Below, piece after piece: positions 59,797-64,000 of a stretch of 64,000 bases of DNA (the first letter of the stretch is position 1; every line of letters starts with the position of its first letter). A program made the translations under genes and the position numbers. The stretch is taken from NCBI RefSeq assembly GCF_910594005.1, contig NC_057847.1:27317001-27381000 (forward strand). Reading direction: 5' to 3'. The DNA is from Cervus elaphus (Eukaryota > Chordata > Mammalia > Artiodactyla > Cervidae). The notes below the pieces were generated by a model, which saw only the letters and a list, made by a program, of their open reading frames with translations, was not told the DNA's origin and searched no databases.

Positions 59797-59812
59797 AGAA
59801 AAAAGAAACAAG

Positions 59813-61039
59813 ATTCGCCCTAACATGACATTTGTTTAATATCTTGGATATCAAGTTGATCTTAAAAGCAATAAAATATTCTAAATCCAGCATTAGCTAG
59901 AAGGCAGCTACAGCCCATGCCTTTTCTCTTTTAATTTCCTAGATCTTTTACCATTTTCTTTGGGTGAGTGGCCATATCAGTTGGGGTTCAGGGCATAAAG
60001 TAAAAACCACTCCAGGTATTACTGGCATGAAGGGATTTAATTCAGGAAATTACATGTATACAACACAGACTAAAGTAGGTTCTAGACAGGGCCTCTGGGG
60101 ATAGTATCTAGAACAATGACTCATCTAGGGGTTTCTGGAAATTTAGGTGAAGAAAAATACTTGTGGCTACAATCCATAGTCAAAAACAGGAAACGAGGCC
60201 ACCACCAGTTAACCCTTTCTAATACTCAGAAAGCTAGAAGACCCTCAACACTGAACCTTAGGTCTCCACAACCATGCTTGCTAGTAGAAACACTCAGTGA
60301 GTCCACCTTGCAGATCTCAAATGAAGGCACATAATTCACAGAATCCAGTTCATGTGCAAAACCCCTAGCTGCAGGGGAATCTGGAAGAGAATTTCTAGCC
60401 TTCCAGCCCTTCTAATTAAAAGGTGGAATAGAAGTTGGCAAGCCAATCCACAGATATCTATCTCAATGGGCGTAGGCATTATTCATCTGTTTTGCAGCAG
60501 GAGTGGCCAGGTTGTTTGCAGTGGCAACAGGCAAAGGGAAAATGAAGAATTGTTGCTGCTTAAGAAAGAAATTGTCAGATTGCAGAAGTTTAACTCTTAA
60601 AGAGTTTGGCTGACTTACTGCAGTCTTTTTGTTTTGTTACTGATTTAGAGAAGTCACTGTAACCAGACCAACATCTTCTTGCTTCTGTGGGTCAGCTACT
60701 AGAACTGGCAGATTGTTCCCCAATCAGTTGTAAATGGGATTTTGCTTCTAGCAGGGCAGGTGTCTTAAAGGCATGACCCATAGAGTAGCCTAAAAGGAAT
60801 GTTATCTATCCTGTCATCCTCACATATAACAAAGACTAAAATGTGCCCTGACTCTTCTTTATATGCAAGTTTGAGGATGTTAGGGATTGGAAGTTGTTAA
60901 AGGTAAGTAGACTGGTGTCTCCTTTCTAGAAGCCTAGGTTATAATCCTTCCATATACTGCTTTACAGATGCAGAAATTAAACCAGTAGGGGTAAACAAAG
61001 TGGCAGAGGAGTGACCTGAACCTTGAATGAAGATCGACT
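59813..61039. other. Intergenic, unassigned
   Basis: No gene recognised. 59990-60360 ('aagggatttaattcaggaaa') may be an old repeat that I cannot name. Confidence 0.35.
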
Positions 61040-61190
61040 CCACAGACCCTTGCTACCCAATGTGTAATCTGTGGACTGCACCGTCTGGAGCTCATTAGAA
61101 AAGTTGACTCTCAGGCTCTTTTCCAAGCTCTCTGAAGCAGCACCTGCAGCTTAATGTCTGCAGGTGATTCTCAGGCATGTTAAAGTGTGA
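61040..61190 (+). mobile_element. MER5A-type hAT fragment
   Basis: Carries 'tgtgtaatctgtggactgca', 'ctcattagaaaagttgactc', 'aggtgattctcaggcatgtt' and 'aaagtgtgagg'. Confidence 0.65.
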
Positions 61191-61206
61191 GGAGGATGGC
61201 TTTTAA

Positions 61207-61241
61207 CCACTTTGTTGATTTAAGACTTCTTAACAAAGTGG
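61207..61241. repeat. 10-bp inverted repeat
   Basis: CCACTTTGTT (61207-61216) and AACAAAGTGG (61232-61241) are perfect complements around 15 nt, just beyond the MER5A fragment. Confidence 0.9.
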
Positions 61242-61999
61242 CTATGGCTGTAAGCGCCCTAGAACTTGAGTTCCATCAGCAATTTGATGACACCTTGGAA
61301 TCAAACAGACCCCGTCTTTCTAGGGAAAGGTTCCCCTTTTATGGACTTTAGAGTCTTTCAGTCAATGCACTGTGACATGTGGAAAGAAGAAAAGGGAGTT
61401 TTTCAGTTTTTTCTTGCACGGACAAATCTAGTCTAATATACATGATGTAACTCAAGTATGAATGGGCCTATGAGCACTTCCTCTTCTGCACAGCATTAGT
61501 AAAGGTATGTAAGCAACAAAACTACAACGTGCCTTCCCACTGCAGGAAACCAAAGAATCTATCGTGTGGGTAAAGAACTGAGGAATCATTCAAAAAAGAA
61601 TCCTTTATTTTTATACTCTTCCATTTCTGGAAAAAAAAAAATCAATGAGTCAGTACATAGCAGTTTCAAGTTACCTACATATGGACTTTGGGTGCATGCT
61701 CTAAGCCCGCTTATGGTCATTGTATTAAGGGCTTGAAACAGTTTGATTATAAGTCAGTCTTGTACAAAATGACCTATGTTGATGAGCAGTTTAAATGTAA
61801 GAGTTAGGCTCACAGTATCTTTTAGTGAAGGTTACTTGCACTTGCAGACTGTAGCTATAGCAGGTAAACCCAGGGGTATGAAAAACCTAGATGAGGAGAC
61901 AGAAACAGTTAAACTATATTTCTCCATCTGTGAAATGAGAAAGAAGAACTAGATTTCCATGTTTCCTTCCTATTTTAACATTTTATGGTTCTATATAAT
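61242..61999. other. Intergenic, unassigned
   Basis: No gene or repeat recognised. Confidence 0.4.
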
Positions 62000-62140
62000 G
62001 TGTAATTATAAAAATAACATTTAGTGAACATTTTCTGATCCTCTCATTTATTCCTTTTAAGAACCCAAGAGATTGGTACTAATATCAACCTTACTTTACA
62101 AATAGAGAAACTGGGGCACAGACATGTCAGTCACTGGTGG
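62000..62140 (+). mobile_element. MIR SINE fragment
   Basis: Carries 'taacatttagtgaacatttt', 'ttactttacaaatagagaaa' and 'ctggggcacagacatgtcag'. Confidence 0.75.
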
Positions 62141-62349
62141 GGGTTATATTCTAAGAGGGGAAACTGAGTCACACCCTGGCAGTCTGACTGCAGCCTCACT
62201 CTTACACACCCTATGGCAATACGTATGGCAAATATGTCTCTAACTTCCAAGCTCTTGTTACTGGTGCAGTGGAAACCTCACACACAGCAATAAGGCATTT
62301 CCACACAGAGGGCAGAGCCCTTGCCATAAATATTGAAGCTGTCCAGTGC

Positions 62350-62490
62350 TTTAGAAGCAGCTCTCAGCCTTAGCTACCCATTAAGAGTCACCAGGGAAGC
62401 CTCAAATAGCAGATGCCTGGATTCCACACTAAAGAGTTTCTGATGGAGTCAATCTGACATGAATTCTCGGCACTGGAGTTTTTTTAAAAA
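62350..62490 (+). mobile_element. hAT/MER-type fragment
   Basis: Carries 'gcagctctcagccttagcta', 'gagtcaccagggaagcctca' and 'gcctggattccacac', the order seen in MER58/MER5-group elements. Family uncertain. Confidence 0.4.
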
Positions 62491-62661
62491 AATGTTCTTT
62501 AGGAATTCATAGAGGCAGCCCAAAGTGAGAATGGACTACTCCCAACTTTATAGGAATGGGGTTGGTTCTGGAGGCAAGTTCTGCCCACATAGGACCGGGT
62601 ACTGACCTGATGTGTCAACCACTGATACCCTGACACAAGATTTTTAATTCTGCTAATTATG

Positions 62662-62777
62662 TAATGGAGAAGGAAATGGCAACCCACTCCAGTATTGCTG
62701 CCTGGAAAATCCCATGACAGAGGAGCCTGGTGGGCTACAGTCCACAGGGTTGCAGAGTCACACATGACTGCCTGAGC
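62662..62777 (+). mobile_element. Bov-A2-type SINE monomer
   Basis: Carries 'ggagaaggaaatggcaaccc', 'cagaggagcctggtgggcta' and 'agagtcacacatgactgcct'. TTATGTAA occurs just before and just after, a likely 8-bp target duplication. Confidence 0.88.
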
Positions 62778-62789
62778 ACATTTATGTAA

Positions 62790-64000
62790 AGTAAACTACC
62801 TGTTTGTCAGGACCACTGCTGTTTTCGGTAAGCTTCCTGTAAAAGGGCAGAGCCAGTGTCTTATTTGTATGTGTGTCCCCAGAGCCTGGTAACATCCCTA
62901 TAAATTTTATTTCCAATTGGGAAGGAAATAATGAAACCAGGTCGAACCATCTCCATATAACAAGATCTTGACAGGACATTCACTTAAATCTGCCGGTTAC
63001 TGTTGAACTGAATACTTATCTGCTAGGCTTTGAGACAGGGAAAGCAGCATACTCTCTTCCCAGAGTTTGAGATTTCTTGGGGATGTTTGAGAAGGACAGT
63101 GTGTCAATAGTGTGTGAGAAATTTAATCTGACCCCTGCTAATATGGATGTGTCTCTGCCCACTTTCATGACCCCAGCACAAGCAGCCTGTCAAAGAGATG
63201 CTCCAGGGTCAGGGCATTTAAGCTTTGCTGACTACCATGAAAGTCATACTTTTCCTTCACTCCAGTGTAGTCATCAACCATCGCCTGGTTAGCTTTTCCC
63301 TTTGTGGTCCACCTTGAACTGTGTTAGACCTATATTCTTGCCCTTACTTGTTTTACAGTTCACTCACCTGTCCAGGATTTAACCAGGAATCAATCCCTTT
63401 GTAACATTTCCCTCCTAAATGGGTCTATTGGTAACACCTCTGCAGACCTGACCTCAGCCACTGGCTCACAGCACTCTCAGACTCAGACAGCTGGGCCAGA
63501 GAAGGCAAAACCTATCTTTAAGAGAAAGAAAAGTTACTTACCACTTGACCACAATCAGAACGAGTTGTGGAACAGATGCCCCCTGGCTTCACTGCAGTAG
63601 CCACTCTTTTGAAATCATCCTGAAGTTCATTTTCTCTCTGAGGCTCAATGCAAGAGCTTGGACCATGGAAGTCCAAAGGACGGACCACTCATCCTTGGAG
63701 CTCGAGCTACTGCCTTTAATCATTTACTTCGGCTTCAAGCTCATCAAATAACCCTTCCACGTTCCTGCTTTCTTAGCCCTGGGAATGTACTTATGTGGAA
63801 GCCAGTCAGCTACAACATTTCACCCTTTTCCTCCTTTAAAACGAAAGAGCCCATCAGTCCCAGCCTGTCCTTATTGTACGAGGGCTAAGTTTCTTACTAA
63901 GATGTTTTCATCCAGGGTAGAAGGCTGGAGCTAATCCTTACTTTCCTGGTCCGGACAATGTAAAGCATTTCCCACCAACATCTACCTCACATTCTAGAAT
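62790..64000. other. Intergenic to window end, unassigned
   Basis: No exon, repeat or RNA gene recognised. In human, ITGA6 is the neighbouring gene upstream of PDK1, but none of its exons is visible here. Confidence 0.4.

Noticed and set aside
62790..64000. ITGA6 3' exons, expected on the upstream side of PDK1 by human gene order
   Set aside because: No integrin tail motif or exon-like frame is visible up to the window end.
1..64000. CRISPR arrays, bacterial operons or a novel defence-type system
   Set aside because: The window is mammalian nuclear DNA; the only regular repeats are microsatellites and interspersed SINE/LINE copies.

Overview
The window is nuclear DNA of a pecoran ruminant (cattle, sheep, goat or a close relative). 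BovB LINEs, Bov-tA and Bov-A2 SINEs and young ruminant-type L1 copies occur throughout, on a background of older mammalian repeats (MIR, L2, MER5A, MER2, Tigger). I cannot separate the bovid species by eye.

It holds one recognisable protein-coding gene: PDK1, mitochondrial pyruvate dehydrogenase kinase isoform 1, on the minus strand. All eleven coding exons are present, from the start codon at 47389-47387 to the stop codon at 8642-8640. Every exon joins in frame across GT/AG junctions. The CDS is 1317 nt and encodes 438 residues, against 436 in human. The first exon lies in a CpG island (about 46.8-47.65 kb) with GC boxes and two adjacent ACGTG hypoxia-element cores. The 3' UTR starts at 8639; its end is not resolved.

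Layout from low to high coordinate: 1-7 kb is downstream flank with old L1 pieces and an MER5A. 7.1-8.6 kb is the probable 3' UTR. 8.6-14.3 kb holds exons 11 to 9. 14.3-34.7 kb is the 20.4 kb intron 8, built largely of nested retrotransposons: an old L1 split into at least five pieces by BovB and Bov-tA insertions, plus a nearly complete but frameshifted BovB. 34.7-47.4 kb holds exons 8 to 1, with a probable solo LTR in intron 2. 47.7-64 kb is intergenic sequence upstream of PDK1; it carries a 2.3 kb L1 inserted into a BovB copy, several SINEs, and a U6 snRNA/L1 chimeric retrocopy with a clean 16-bp target-site duplication.

I found no second gene, functional RNA gene, CRISPR array or new enzymatic system. 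The most notable items are retrotransposition by-products (the U6/L1 chimera, a poly(T)-only insertion with 16-bp duplications, BovB inside BovB) and regulatory or splice details of PDK1. Repeat family names come from recognising consensus text, so edges are approximate unless a target-site duplication fixes them.
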